A DNA stretch of 64,000 nucleotides from Labedella endophytica (GTDB lineage Bacteria > Actinomycetota > Actinomycetes > Actinomycetales > Microbacteriaceae): NCBI RefSeq assembly GCF_003990045.1, contig NZ_RZGZ01000002.1, positions 496,001 through 560,000 on the forward strand, in the 5' to 3' direction. Position numbers and translations under genes: made by a program. The notes beneath the pieces are model-generated. The model was given only the letters and a program-made list of their open reading frames with translations, had not been told where the DNA came from and did not search any database. Below, one piece after another: positions 34,906 to 43,899 of this stretch; the stretch's first letter is position 1; each line of letters begins with the position of its first letter.

Positions 34906-37164
34906 TCAGGACTCGACGGAGACGTCGGCCGCGTCAGCGTCCGAGGACGCCTCCTCGGCGACGACCGGAGCCAGCGACAGCTTGCCGCGGTCGTCGATCT
35001 TCGTGATCTCCACGAGGATCTTCTGACCGACACCGAGCACGTCCTCGACGTTCTCGACGCGCTTGCCACCCGCGAGCTTGCGGACCTCGGAGATGTGGAG
35101 GAGTCCGTCCTTGCCCGGGAGCAGCGAGACGAACGCACCGAAGGTCGCGATCTTCACGACGGTTCCGAGGAACTGCTCGCCCACCTCGGGGTTGGTCGGG
35201 TTGGCGATCGCGTTGACCTGCGCACGCGCGGCCTCGGCGGACGGGCCGTCGACGGCGCCGATGTAGACGGTGCCGTCCTCCTCGATGGAGATGTCGGCGC
35301 CGGTCTCGTCCTGGATCGAGTTGATCGTCTTGCCCTTCGGACCGATCAGCTCGCCGATCTTGTCCACCGGGATCTGCACGCTGATCACGCGCGGAGCCGT
35401 CGGGGCCATCTCGTCCGGCGCGTCGATGGCGGCGTTCAGCACGGCGAGGATGGCCATGCGAGCCTCCTTCGCCTGCGTGAGCGCAGCCGCGAGCACCGAG
35501 GCGGGGATGCCGTCGAGCTTGGTGTCGAGCTGGATCGCCGTGACGAACTCGCTCGTACCGGCGACCTTGAAGTCCATGTCGCCGAGCGCGTCCTCCGCAC
35601 CGAGGATGTCGGTGAGGGCGGCGTAGCGCGTCTGACCGTCGACCGTGTCGGACACGAGGCCCATCGCGATACCGGCGACCGGCGCGCGCAGCGGCACACC
35701 GGCGTTGAGGAGCGAGAGCGTCGAGGCGCAGACGGAACCCATCGAGGTGGAGCCATTGGAGCTGAGCGCCTCGGATACCTGACGGATGGCGTAGGGGAAC
35801 TCGTCGCGCGCGGGCAGCACCGGCACGAGGGCGCGCTCGGCGAGGAAGCCGTGCCCGATCTCGCGACGCTTCGGGCTTCCCACTCGGCCGGTCTCACCGG
35901 TGGAGTAGGGCGGGAAGTTGTAGTGGTGCAGGTAGCGCTTCGACTTCACCGGGGAGAGCGAGTCGATCTGCTGCTCCATCTTGAGCATGTTGAGCGTCGT
36001 GACGCCGAGGATCTGCGTCTCGCCGCGCTGGAAGATGGCGGAACCGTGCACGCGCGGGATGACCTGGACCTCCGCGTCGAGCGGGCGGATGTCGGCGAGG
36101 CCACGGCCGTCCATGCGGACACCCTCGGTGAGGATACGACCGCGCACGATCTTCTTCGTGACGGCCTTGTACGCGCCGCTGACCTGCGAGAGCACGTCGG
36201 AACCGAGCTCGCCGGCGTCGACCTTGGCCTGGATCTCCGTCTTGACGCGCGCCTTGAGGGCGTCGTCGGCGTCCTGGCGCTCGACCTTTGCTGCGATCTG
36301 GTAGATCGCGGAGAGCTCGTCGTGAGCGAGAGCGTCGACGGCGGCGTAGGCCTCGTCGGAGTACGGAAGGAAGACCGGGTACTCCTGGATCTCCTTCGCG
36401 CTCTGAGCGGCGAGCTCGGCCTGAGCCTTGACGAGAGCCGTGATGAAGGGCTTCGACGCCTCGAGGCCCTCGGCCACGACGGCCTCGTTGGGCTTCGTAG
36501 CACCGGCCTGGATGAGGCCCCAGCTGTGCTCGGTGGCCTCGGCCTCGACCATCATGATCGCGACGTCCTCGTTGCCGTTCTCGTCGGTCACGACGCGGCC
36601 GGCGACGATGATGTCGAAGACGGCCTCCTCGAGCTGCGAGACGGTCGGGAACGCGACCCACTGGTCGCCGATGAGTGCGAGGCGCACGCCGGCGATCGGG
36701 CCGGAGAACGGCAGTCCGGAGATCTGCGTGGACGCGGAGGCCGCGTTGATCGCGAGGGCGTCGTAGAACTCGCCAGGAGCGATGGACAGCACCGTGATGA
36801 CGATCTGGACCTCGTTGCGGAGGCCGTCGACGAACGACGGGCGCAGGGGCCGGTCGATCAGTCGGCAGACGAGGATCGCCTCGGTCGACGGACGGCCTTC
36901 GCGGCGGAAGAACGAGCCGGGGATCTTGCCGGCGGCGTAGCTGCGCTCCTCGACGTCCACCGTGAGGGGGAAGAAGTCGAAGCCGTCACGCGGGTGCTTG
37001 CCGGCGCTGGTGGCAGAGAGGAGCATCGTCTCCTCGTCGAGGTACGCGGCGACCGCGCCCTGTGCCTGCTGCGCGAGCCGGCCGGTCTCGAACCGGACGG
37101 TGCGGGTGCCGAACTTGCCGTTGTCGAGAACGGCTTCGGCGAACTTGATTTCAGGACCTTCCAT
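34906..37164 (-). CDS. pnp: Polyribonucleotide nucleotidyltransferase (PNPase)
   Basis: Phosphorolytic 3'-5' exoribonuclease and polymerase (752 aa). Two RNase PH-like domains (about 10-240 and 325-560), with the catalytic [12 protein letters not shown] and [10 protein letters not shown] segments, are followed by a KH domain (about 600-660, [20 protein letters not shown]) and an S1 domain (about 670-735, [19 protein letters not shown]). A short acidic tail closes the protein. The ATG giving MEGPEIKF is fixed by AAGGAGAGAG upstream. It has a structured leader (see the hairpins); rpsO is 6 kb away rather than adjacent. Confidence 0.97.
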   Translation of the reverse strand: MEGPEIKFAEAVLDNGKFGTRTVRFETGRLAQQAQGAVAAYLDEETMLLSATSAGKHPRDGFDFFPLTVDVEERSYAAGKIPGSFFRREGRPSTEAILVCRLIDRPLRPSFVDGLRNEVQIVITVLSIAPGEFYDALAINAASASTQISGLPFSGPIAGVRLALIGDQWVAFPTVSQLEEAVFDIIVAGRVVTDENGNEDVAIMMVEAEATEHSWGLIQAGATKPNEAVVAEGLEASKPFITALVKAQAELAAQSAKEIQEYPVFLPYSDEAYAAVDALAHDELSAIYQIAAKVERQDADDALKARVKTEIQAKVDAGELGSDVLSQVSGAYKAVTKKIVRGRILTEGVRMDGRGLADIRPLDAEVQVIPRVHGSAIFQRGETQILGVTTLNMLKMEQQIDSLSPVKSKRYLHHYNFPPYSTGETGRVGSPKRREIGHGFLAERALVPVLPARDEFPYAIRQVSEALSSNGSTSMGSVCASTLSLLNAGVPLRAPVAGIAMGLVSDTVDGQTRYAALTDILGAEDALGDMDFKVAGTSEFVTAIQLDTKLDGIPASVLAAALTQAKEARMAILAVLNAAIDAPDEMAPTAPRVISVQIPVDKIGELIGPKGKTINSIQDETGADISIEEDGTVYIGAVDGPSAEAARAQVNAIANPTNPEVGEQFLGTVVKIATFGAFVSLLPGKDGLLHISEVRKLAGGKRVENVEDVLGVGQKILVEITKIDDRGKLSLAPVVAEEASSDADAADVSVES

Positions 37165-37189
37165 TGAGGTCTCTCTCCTTCGTACGTGA

Positions 37190-37333
37190 AGGCGCCACGC
37201 ATCCGAGCGACAGCTCGGATGGGCGCCTGACGCGAAGCGTGCACGAACAGTTCGCACTCAGGCTGCTCGGTCTGATCGACCTTCAGCTGAATCGGCTGAT
37301 CTCCAGTAGAAAATCGCCGTGCGTCCCGCACGG
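37190..37333 (-). promoter_or_regulatory. Structured 5' leader of pnp: three hairpins
   Basis: Nearest the gene, 37190-37228 forms a two-part stem: CATCCGAG/CTCGGATG plus AGGCGCC/GGCGCCT with a 3-nt bulge. Next, 37226-37236 pairs with 37251-37262, sharing three bases with the first hairpin. Furthest, 37317-37333 is a perfect 7-bp stem (CCGTGCG/CGCACGG) with a 3-nt loop, followed on the minus strand by a TTTTCT run, the look of an attenuator. PNPase leaders are known to be cleaved and autoregulated in enterobacteria; here that is inference. Confidence 0.5.
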
Positions 37334-37617
37334 AAATCCACCACCGAGGACCAGCATCCTGCCGGGCCTGCTCCGCATTGCATCGGTCCGACCGGTCGGC
37401 CGGGCCGCTTCCAGGCTAGCAGACGGCGTTCAGGCCTGGCCGAACCTCATGCCATCAGCGTCGATCGAGCGATCCTCAGGTTTTTCCCGAAGTCGCGTCA
37501 TAGCCGAGGCCTCCGTGCGTCTCCCCCGGTGGGGGGAACATCCGGCGGGGCGGCGTCCGCGTCGCTCCGTCGGTTCCTCCTCGCATCCCCTGTTCCGACC
37601 TCGAGGAGTCTGCTTCC
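37334..37617. other. Non-coding stretch between pnp leader and surface protein gene
   Basis: No gene, tRNA or clear palindrome recognised. It ends in CGAGGAGT, 8-9 nt before the ATG of the surface protein, its probable ribosome binding site. Short open frames on both strands here lack start signals. Confidence 0.4.
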
Positions 37618-39126
37618 ATGCGACACATCTCACTCACCCGATCGGCGGTGGTCGCCGGTATCGCCGTCGCCGGCCTCTTCGCCGTCGCCGTTCCATCCGC
37701 GGCATCCGCCGCGCCTCTCGACGCGATCGACACGGTCACGATCATCTCTCCCGATCCCGACGATCCGACCGCCCCTCTCACCGTGGGCGACGAGTTCAGC
37801 GTCGACGCCACATGGAGCGTCTCGGACGACGCCCAGCCGGGCGACACATTCGGACTCACCTTCCCGTCCCCCATCTCCGTCGCGTGGACGCAGGATTTCG
37901 ATCTCCTCTCCCCCGACGGGCTCGTGGTCGGCTCGTGCGTGGCCTCCGGCCAGTCGGTCGAGTGCACGCTCGGCGGCTACGTGCTCGACCACGACGACGT
38001 CCGCGGCTCGTTGAGTGTGCGCGCCACCGCTGCGGAAGCGACGGAAGCGACGGAGGTCACGTTCGAGACGTCGGGTGACGCGACCGTCACCGTCCCCGTG
38101 CCGGGCGGCGGCATCGTGGACGCGGGACCGAGCAGCGGCCCCGAGGACATCCGTAAGTACGGCGGCATGACCGCCGACGGCACCGCGGCCCGGTGGGCCA
38201 TCGAGGTCCCGATCTCCCACCTCGTCGCCCTCGGAGACGGGGTCGTGCTCACCGACACCTACGACGAACGGTTGACCCTCGACCTCTCCTCCCTCTCGGT
38301 GGCCCACGTCGCGCCCGACGGCTGGGACGCCTGGATCGCCGACGGTACGGCCGAGAGCATCCCGCTCGCCTCCGGCGAGTGGACCGTCACCGACAGCCCC
38401 TCGACCCACAGCTTCGACCTCACCTTCCCGAAGCCGCGCCCCGTGGGTGGCTGGTACCTGGTGTCCTACTCCACGCCGCTCCCCGCGGACGCCGCCCCCG
38501 GCGACGTCTTCGGCAACTCCGTCGCCGCCTCCGGGACGGAACTCGCCTCGTCGATCGTGACCTACACGGAGGCCGGCGGAAACGGCTCGGGCTCGCGCGA
38601 CCGGAGCCTGGCCGTGCGGAAGACCGTCGCCGGCGACGGGACCATCCCGGACACGACGTTCACCGTTCGCGTGTCGTGTGTGACCGGAGACGGCTCGGTG
38701 GTCCCCGGCCACCCCGTCGATCTCGCGATCCGCGCCGATGAGACCCTGCGCGTCGACGACGTCCCCATGGGGGCCACCTGCACGGTCTCCGAGCCGGAGG
38801 ACGGCGGGGCGGACCCCGTCAGCTTCTCGCCCGCGCCGGTCATCGAGATCACGACCGACTCAGCGGCCGTCGTCGAGCTCACCGTGACGAACACGTTCGA
38901 GCCCGCACCCACCCCGACGCCCACGCCCACCGTCCCCACAGCCCCGACGGCCGAGCCGACGCCGTCGGTCGTCCCGCCGACCGGCGACTCGTCGGCGCCC
39001 GCTCCGGACGGCGACCTCGCGGTCACCGGCGCCGCCGAGCCCGGCATCGCCCTCGGCGCGGCCGGGGCGCTCATCGCCCTCGGTCTCGCCGTGACGCTCG
39101 TGGCGCGTCGCCGCACGGCGGCCTGA
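37618..39126 (+). CDS. Sortase-anchored (LAXTG) surface protein with DUF5979-like domain
   Basis: Secreted cell-wall protein (502 aa). A Sec signal (RHISLTR basic start, hydrophobic core, SAASA at 27-31) precedes adhesin-like beta domains (about 35-310, resembling Ig-like adhesion folds: TVGDEFSVDATWSV, PGDTFGLTFPSPI) and a DUF5979-type repeat (about 330-425, SLAVRKTVAGDGTIPDTTF). A Pro/Thr spacer (about 427-460) leads to LAVTG (467-471), a hydrophobic helix and RRR, i.e. a class-E-type LAXTG sorting signal. Typical for a wall-attached, possibly adhesive protein; ligand unknown. It stands alone between terminators. Confidence 0.87.
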   Translation: MRHISLTRSAVVAGIAVAGLFAVAVPSAASAAPLDAIDTVTIISPDPDDPTAPLTVGDEFSVDATWSVSDDAQPGDTFGLTFPSPISVAWTQDFDLLSPDGLVVGSCVASGQSVECTLGGYVLDHDDVRGSLSVRATAAEATEATEVTFETSGDATVTVPVPGGGIVDAGPSSGPEDIRKYGGMTADGTAARWAIEVPISHLVALGDGVVLTDTYDERLTLDLSSLSVAHVAPDGWDAWIADGTAESIPLASGEWTVTDSPSTHSFDLTFPKPRPVGGWYLVSYSTPLPADAAPGDVFGNSVAASGTELASSIVTYTEAGGNGSGSRDRSLAVRKTVAGDGTIPDTTFTVRVSCVTGDGSVVPGHPVDLAIRADETLRVDDVPMGATCTVSEPEDGGADPVSFSPAPVIEITTDSAAVVELTVTNTFEPAPTPTPTPTVPTAPTAEPTPSVVPPTGDSSAPAPDGDLAVTGAAEPGIALGAAGALIALGLAVTLVARRRTAA

Positions 39127-39147
39127 CACCGGACTCGCAGAACGCCG

Positions 39148-39180
39148 GAGAGGGGCGTCGATGTCATCGACGCCCCTCTC
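39148..39180. terminator. Bidirectional terminator, surface protein / FMN reductase
   Basis: Perfect 15-bp inverted repeat GAGAGGGGCGTCGAT (39148-39162) / (39166-39180) with a GTC loop. It lies between the convergent stops at 39126 and 39202. Confidence 0.85.
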
Positions 39181-39201
39181 CCGCACCTCGACGGGTCACC
39201 G

Positions 39202-39849
39202 TCAGCGCCCGCCGGCACCGCCCAGGAGGTCTCCCATCAGTCGCCCGTCGCCGAACGCCGCGGGATCGAACGGGTCGATCGCCGACGGCCGGGGATCACG
39301 GAGGGCGATCGCCCGCGCGAGTTCGCCCGCCGCGCGGTCGATCCTCTCCTGCAGGGGACGGACGGCGTCCCCGCCGGAGTCGCCCCAGTCGGACGACGCG
39401 GCGAAGACACCCGTCGGGACGGCATCCGCGTGGAGATAGGCGAAGAGTGGCCGGATCGCGTAGTCGATCGCGAGGGAATGCCGGGCCGTCCCCGCGTTCG
39501 CCCCGATGAGGACGGGCATCGACTCGAGGGCCTCCGTGTCGAGGACATCGATGAACAGCTTGAACAGGCCGCTGTAGCTCGTGCTGAAGATCGGAGACAC
39601 CACGATCAACCCGTCGGCCGCACCGACGTCGGCGAGCATCGCGTCGAGGCGCTGCGACGGGAACCCCGTGGTGAGGCGATCGACGAGATCACGAGCGTAT
39701 TCGCGCAGCTCGAACGTCTCGACGCTCGATCGCACGCCTCTCTCCTCGAGCCCTGCGGTGACGGCGATCGACAGTCGATCGGCCAGGAGACGAGACGATG
39801 ACGGCGTGCCGAGCCCGGCCGTCACGACGACGATCCGGCGCTCAGACAT
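39202..39849 (-). CDS. NAD(P)H-dependent FMN reductase
   Basis: Flavodoxin-fold reductase (215 aa) that would supply reduced FMN. The FMN phosphate loop AGLGTPSSSRLLAD (10-23) and the PIFSTSYSGLFKLFID motif (about 85-100) place it in the FMN_red/CE1759 family. The ATG overlaps the last 8 nt of the upstream LLM oxidoreductase gene, so the two are coupled. This matches the known pairing of a flavin reductase with a two-component luciferase-like monooxygenase. Confidence 0.88.
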   Translation of the reverse strand: MSERRIVVVTAGLGTPSSSRLLADRLSIAVTAGLEERGVRSSVETFELREYARDLVDRLTTGFPSQRLDAMLADVGAADGLIVVSPIFSTSYSGLFKLFIDVLDTEALESMPVLIGANAGTARHSLAIDYAIRPLFAYLHADAVPTGVFAASSDWGDSGGDAVRPLQERIDRAAGELARAIALRDPRPSAIDPFDPAAFGDGRLMGDLLGGAGGR

Positions 39850-40969
39850 GAGCGGCCTCGACCGCGCTCGCGCCGAGCACCCCCGTCTCGGACTCGACGG
39901 CCGCGGCCACGCGCGCGGCGTGGGTGGGAGCATCGGGGACGGAGTCCGGTCGGTTGACCGCGAGCTCCCGGCGCAGCACGGGAACGACCTCCTCGCCGAG
40001 GATGTCGATCTGCTCGAGCACCGTCTTGAGGGGCAGCCCGGCGTGGTCCATGAGGAACAGCTGGCGCTGGTAGTCGCCGAAGTGGTCGCGCATCGCGGCG
40101 TAGCGGTCGATGACCTCCTGCGGGCTGCCCACGGTGAGGGGGGTCTGCCGCATGAAGTCCTCGAGGCTCGGGCCGTGACCGTAGACCGGCGCGTTGTCGA
40201 AGTAGGGACGGAACTCCGCCACGGCGTCCTGCGAGTTCTTGCGCATGAACGCCTGCCCCCCGAGACCCACGATCGCCTGCTCGGCGCGCCCGTGACCGTA
40301 GTGCTCGAAGCGCTGCCGGTAGAGGCCGATCAGGCGCATGAAGTGCTCCTTCGGCCAGAAGATGTTGTTCGCGAAGAAGCCGTCACCGTAGAACGCGGCC
40401 TGCTCGGCGATCTCCGGTGTGCGGATGCTGCCGTGCCAGACGAACGGAGGCGTGTCGTCGAGAGGACGCGGGGTGGACTGGAAGCCCTGGAGCGGCGTGC
40501 GGAATCGGCCCTGCCAGTCGACGTAGTCCTCACGCCACAGACGGTGCAGGAGGTTGTAGTTCTCGAGCGCGAGCTCGACACCCTGGCGGATGTCCTTCCC
40601 GAACCACGGGTAGACGGGGCCGGTGTTGCCGCGCCCCATCATGACGTCGACGCGGCCGTCGGCGAGGTGTTGGAGCATCGAGAAGTCCTCGGCGATCTTC
40701 ACCGGGTCGTTCGTGGTGATGAGGGTCGTGCTCGTGGAGAGGACGATCTTCTCCGTGCGGGCGGCGATGTACCCGAGCATCGTCGTGGGACTCGACGGGA
40801 CGAAGGGCGGGTTGTGATGCTCTCCGGCGGCGAAGACGTCGAGTCCGACCTCCTCGGCTTTGAGCGCGATCGCCACCATGGCCTTGATCCGCTCGTTCTC
40901 GGTCGGGGTACGACCGGTCGTCGGGTCCATCGTGACGTCGCCGACGCTGAAGATACCAAACTGCATCAT
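39842..40969 (-). CDS. LLM-class flavin-dependent oxidoreductase (CE1758 family)
   Basis: Bacterial-luciferase-like TIM-barrel monooxygenase (375 aa) that would use FMNH2 and O2 on an unidentified substrate. Family landmarks: FGIFSVGDVTMDPTTGRTPTE, AAGEHHNPPFVPSSPTTMLG and RVDVMMGRGNTGPVYPWFG. A second ATG directly follows the first; either may be the start. Its promoter region carries a 14-bp palindrome (40997-41010). The downstream partner supplies reduced flavin. Confidence 0.88.
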   Translation of the reverse strand: MMQFGIFSVGDVTMDPTTGRTPTENERIKAMVAIALKAEEVGLDVFAAGEHHNPPFVPSSPTTMLGYIAARTEKIVLSTSTTLITTNDPVKIAEDFSMLQHLADGRVDVMMGRGNTGPVYPWFGKDIRQGVELALENYNLLHRLWREDYVDWQGRFRTPLQGFQSTPRPLDDTPPFVWHGSIRTPEIAEQAAFYGDGFFANNIFWPKEHFMRLIGLYRQRFEHYGHGRAEQAIVGLGGQAFMRKNSQDAVAEFRPYFDNAPVYGHGPSLEDFMRQTPLTVGSPQEVIDRYAAMRDHFGDYQRQLFLMDHAGLPLKTVLEQIDILGEEVVPVLRRELAVNRPDSVPDAPTHAARVAAAVESETGVLGASAVEAAHV

Positions 40970-40996
40970 GCCTGCACCGCTCCTTCTTTTCTATTC

Positions 40997-41010
40997 ACTT
41001 GAATACAAGT
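40997..41010. promoter_or_regulatory. Operator-like palindrome upstream of the LLM oxidoreductase
   Basis: ACTTGAATACAAGT, perfect 5-bp arms (ACTTG/CAAGT) with a 4-bp core, 28-41 bp before the LLM oxidoreductase start. It is AT-rich against a 70% GC background and resembles GntR/MarR-type sites. No such regulator is encoded next to it. Confidence 0.55.
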
Positions 41011-41081
41011 ATCGGAACGGCAAGGGGTCCGGGTCTATTCCCGAGCCGCCTAGGGTGGGGGAACGACGAGAGAGGCGACAG

Positions 41082-42269
41082 ATGGTCGACACCGCGAACG
41101 CCCAGGCACCCCAGAAATCCTCCGGCCGTCGGGTGCCGTATTGGGACAACATCCGCTTCGCGTGCATCGTCCTCGTGGTCGCCGGCCACGGCATCCAGCG
41201 ACTCACGTACGACTCGGACTGGGCGCTCACGGTCTATCTCGCGATCTACGCCTTCCACATGCCGGCCTTCGCCGTGGTGAGTGGCTACTTCTCCAAGTCG
41301 GAGCCGCCCGGGCGACGCCAGATGTCGCGCGTGATCACGGACATCATCCTCCCGTACATCATCTTCGAGTCGGTCTGGACCCTCGTTCAGTTCGCCGTGG
41401 AGGGGCAGGGCAACCTCAACCCCACGCAGCCGTCGTGGACCCTCTGGTTCCTGCTCGCGCTCGGCATCTTCCGCCTCGTGCTCCCCTACCTCGCACTCAT
41501 CCGCTGGCCCGTGCTCTGGGCCGTCGTCGTATCGGTGGGCGTCGGCTACCTCGACAACGTGGACAGCACGTTCTCGCTCTCGCGGACGCTCGGCATCCTC
41601 CCCTTCTTCGTGATCGGCTGGCGACTCCGCACGACACCGCTCGCGGACATCTGGCACGCGGCCGATCGGAAGGTCGTCATGGGCGTCCGCGCGGCCGCCG
41701 TGGCGTTCTTCGCACTCGCCGTCTGGGTGTTCTGGTCCGGCATCGACCTCTGGCGCGCCATCGATCTCCGCTACTGGTTCTTCTACGACGATTCCTACGA
41801 GGGGCTCGGGGAGGACCAGTGGTGGGCCGGCGGCGTGCGACTCGGGCTCATCGTCATCGCCCTGCTCCTCGTCACCGCGCTGTTCTCCCTCGTCCCTCGA
41901 CGCCAGATGTTCTTCACGACCTTCGGGCAGTACACGATGTACGCCTATCTCCTCCACAGCTTCGTCCTCTATCCGCTGCGGGAGACCGGCGTCCTGCGCG
42001 ACGAGACGACGACCCGGATCTGGCTCGTGGCGATGCTGATCGGCTCGGTCTTCCTCACGATGGCGCTGTCGTCCAGCCCCGTCCGGCGGGTCTTCCGACC
42101 GCTCATCGAACCCAAACCCCGGTGGCTCTTCTCCGACAACCCCGACCGGAAGCGTGGCGAGTCGCGCACGGATCCGACCGGGTCGCGTCGGGACACCCCG
42201 CGGCGGCGGCCCGACGGTGAGACGCCCGGGTCCGATGCCCGTGACGCCGACGCGCGCCCCGCGCGCTGA
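41082..42269 (+). CDS. Acyltransferase family 3 membrane protein
   Basis: Integral membrane acyltransferase (395 aa), 9-10 predicted helices from residue 22 on. It starts with the family signature YWDNIRFACIVLVVAGHGIQR (about 18-38) including the essential His in VAGHG. Homologues (fucose 4-O-acetylase-like) O-acetylate surface sugars or lipids. The C-terminal 45 residues are Arg/Asp/Pro-rich and cytoplasmic. The ATG has a GAGAGGCGA site. Substrate unknown. It is divergent from the LLM gene over a 112-bp region. Confidence 0.87.
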   Translation: MVDTANAQAPQKSSGRRVPYWDNIRFACIVLVVAGHGIQRLTYDSDWALTVYLAIYAFHMPAFAVVSGYFSKSEPPGRRQMSRVITDIILPYIIFESVWTLVQFAVEGQGNLNPTQPSWTLWFLLALGIFRLVLPYLALIRWPVLWAVVVSVGVGYLDNVDSTFSLSRTLGILPFFVIGWRLRTTPLADIWHAADRKVVMGVRAAAVAFFALAVWVFWSGIDLWRAIDLRYWFFYDDSYEGLGEDQWWAGGVRLGLIVIALLLVTALFSLVPRRQMFFTTFGQYTMYAYLLHSFVLYPLRETGVLRDETTTRIWLVAMLIGSVFLTMALSSSPVRRVFRPLIEPKPRWLFSDNPDRKRGESRTDPTGSRRDTPRRRPDGETPGSDARDADARPAR

Positions 42270-42305
42270 TCCGGAGCGCGTCCACGCGAGCGAGCGGGAG
42301 GTCGG

Positions 42306-43073
42306 TCAGCCGGTGAGGGCGGCGACCCGCTGCGCAGCGTCCACGAGGGCGCGGCCGTACGAGCGACCGTGCCCGGCGGCGTGCACGGCCAGCGGGTGCA
42401 ATTGGTGCAGCGGCACGCGATCACGCCATCCGGGCCGCAGCGGCGCGGCGCGGCCGTAGCCCTCGAGGATGTCGTCGAGGAACGGGCAGCCGAAGAGGTC
42501 GAGCATCGCCAGGTCCGTCTCCCGGTGCCCGCCGTGGGCCGCCGGGTCGATGAGGACGACTCCGATCGACGACCACAGCACGTTGCCCGACCACAGGTCT
42601 CCGTGGATCCTCGCCGGGGGCTCGTCGTCGTCGAAGGCTCCCTCCGACACCGGTTCGCACGCCGCACGGATGATCTCGGCCTCGCGGTCGGTCACGTTCC
42701 CGGCGCGCACCGCGACGTCGAGGAACGGCAGGACGCGATCGCGGACGTAGAACCGGCCCCAGGCCGATTCCGCCGCGGGCGGCATCTCGCGCCGCCCGAT
42801 GTACAGGCGCCCCGACCAGCCGGGTGGCGGGCTGCCGAAGGCGTCGGCCCCCGCTGCATGGGTGCGGGCGAGGGAGGCGCCGAAGGCGACGGCGTGCTCG
42901 ACGGTCGCGGGAGCGGGATCGATCCGTTCGAGCTCGATGCGAGAGGGCGACACCTCGATCACCCGCGCGATCCGAGCCCCCCGTGCGTCGGCGAGCCAGT
43001 CGAGACCCGCGGCCTCCGCCGGATAAGAGTCGATCGCCGACGGCGAGGACTTCACGACGGTCGAGCGTGCCAT
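42306..43073 (-). CDS. Fructosamine kinase-like protein
   Basis: Kinase-fold protein (255 aa) of the FN3K/aminoglycoside-phosphotransferase group; FN3K-type enzymes phosphorylate glycated lysines or ribulosamines to repair them. The catalytic loop is HGDLWSGN (157-164) and the metal-binding Asp176 is in VVLIDPAAHGGHRETDLAML, the FN3K-specific pattern. The N-lobe is short and has no clear Gly-rich loop. The ATG lies 7 nt beyond the stop of the small membrane protein gene, so co-transcription is likely. Confidence 0.87.
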   Translation of the reverse strand: MARSTVVKSSPSAIDSYPAEAAGLDWLADARGARIARVIEVSPSRIELERIDPAPATVEHAVAFGASLARTHAAGADAFGSPPPGWSGRLYIGRREMPPAAESAWGRFYVRDRVLPFLDVAVRAGNVTDREAEIIRAACEPVSEGAFDDDEPPARIHGDLWSGNVLWSSIGVVLIDPAAHGGHRETDLAMLDLFGCPFLDDILEGYGRAAPLRPGWRDRVPLHQLHPLAVHAAGHGRSYGRALVDAAQRVAALTG

Positions 43074-43080
43074 CAGGGAC

Positions 43081-43275
43081 TCAGTCGCCGGAGCGGGCGC
43101 GACTCACGAGGTAGGCCGCGACCCCGGCGAGGATGAGCGCGACGATGACGGCGAAGACCGCCTTGACGATGAACCACGCGACGTTGAAGAGGACACCCAC
43201 GAGCCACCAGGCCACGATGAGGGCGAGCACGAAGACGACGATGCCGACGAGGGTCGACCAGGGGCTCCTGCGCAT
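43081..43275 (-). CDS. Small two-helix membrane protein
   Basis: 64 aa with two hydrophobic helices (about 7-27 and 34-57) and a basic C-terminal tail (SRARSGD). The ATG has GGAGG 5 nt upstream. There is no domain of known function. It lies between the rpsO terminator and the fructosamine kinase gene. Length and hydrophobicity are consistent with a membrane-associated small protein; function unknown. Confidence 0.7.
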   Translation of the reverse strand: MRRSPWSTLVGIVVFVLALIVAWWLVGVLFNVAWFIVKAVFAVIVALILAGVAAYLVSRARSGD

Positions 43276-43323
43276 GTGTTCCTCCGGGGATCGTCGGCGT
43301 GCTCGTCCAGCGTATGTCATGCG

Positions 43324-43359
43324 GAACGGGCCGCCACCCGTGAGGGTGACGGCCCGTTC
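43324..43359 (-). terminator. Terminator hairpin after rpsO
   Basis: 10-bp outer stem GAACGGGCCG/CGGCCCGTTC (43324-43333 with 43350-43359) plus a 5-bp inner stem around a GTGA loop, one mismatch between. It lies 54 nt beyond the rpsO stop. Confidence 0.8.
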
Positions 43360-43412
43360 GACAAGAAGTTCGCGTTGTCGGCGAGAGCCGATCAGCGCCG
43401 TGATGGAGCTGA

Positions 43413-43682
43413 CTAGCGACGTAGCCCGAGACGCCCGATGAGCGCACGGTAGCGGTTGATGTCGACGTCCTGGAGGTAGCCCAGGAGACGACGACGCTGG
43501 CCGACGAGGAGGAGCAGGCCACGACGAGAGTGGTGGTCGTGCTTGTGCTCCTTCAGGTGCTCGGTGAGGCCGACGATCCGCGTGGTGAGGATGGCTACCT
43601 GCACTTCGGGGGATCCGGTGTCTCCGGGGTGGGTCGCGTACTCTTCGATGATCGCCTTCTTGGAGTCTGAATCGAGTGCCAT
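43413..43682 (-). CDS. rpsO: Small-subunit ribosomal protein S15
   Basis: S15 (89 aa) binds the central domain of 16S rRNA and bridges subunits. [30 protein letters not shown], then [32 protein letters not shown], is diagnostic. The ATG has AGGGGA about 6 nt upstream. It is monocistronic here, with its own terminator; in many bacteria it precedes pnp, which is 6 kb away in this window. Confidence 0.98.
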   Translation of the reverse strand: MALDSDSKKAIIEEYATHPGDTGSPEVQVAILTTRIVGLTEHLKEHKHDHHSRRGLLLLVGQRRRLLGYLQDVDINRYRALIGRLGLRR

Positions 43683-43899
43683 AGAGGGATCCCCTTCCTG
43701 TTCGTTGCGCGGTGCCCACGACCTGATGTCGGGGCGCTCTTGATCCGCGGCCGTTCGACGGCAACTTCCCCACTTTAGCAGGTCCGGGTCGGCAGCGGAG
43801 GGACCGGCCGTCCCTCCCCCACCACGGCCGACGTGTCGACGCGATGTCGGACGCGTGTGTGAGGATGCTCGCATCGACGAGACGACGGGGGAAACACGC

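Noticed and set aside
35095-37167. Open frame of about 690 codons opposite pnp
   Set aside because: It mirrors the third-position GC of pnp on the other strand; no ribosome binding site or family resemblance.
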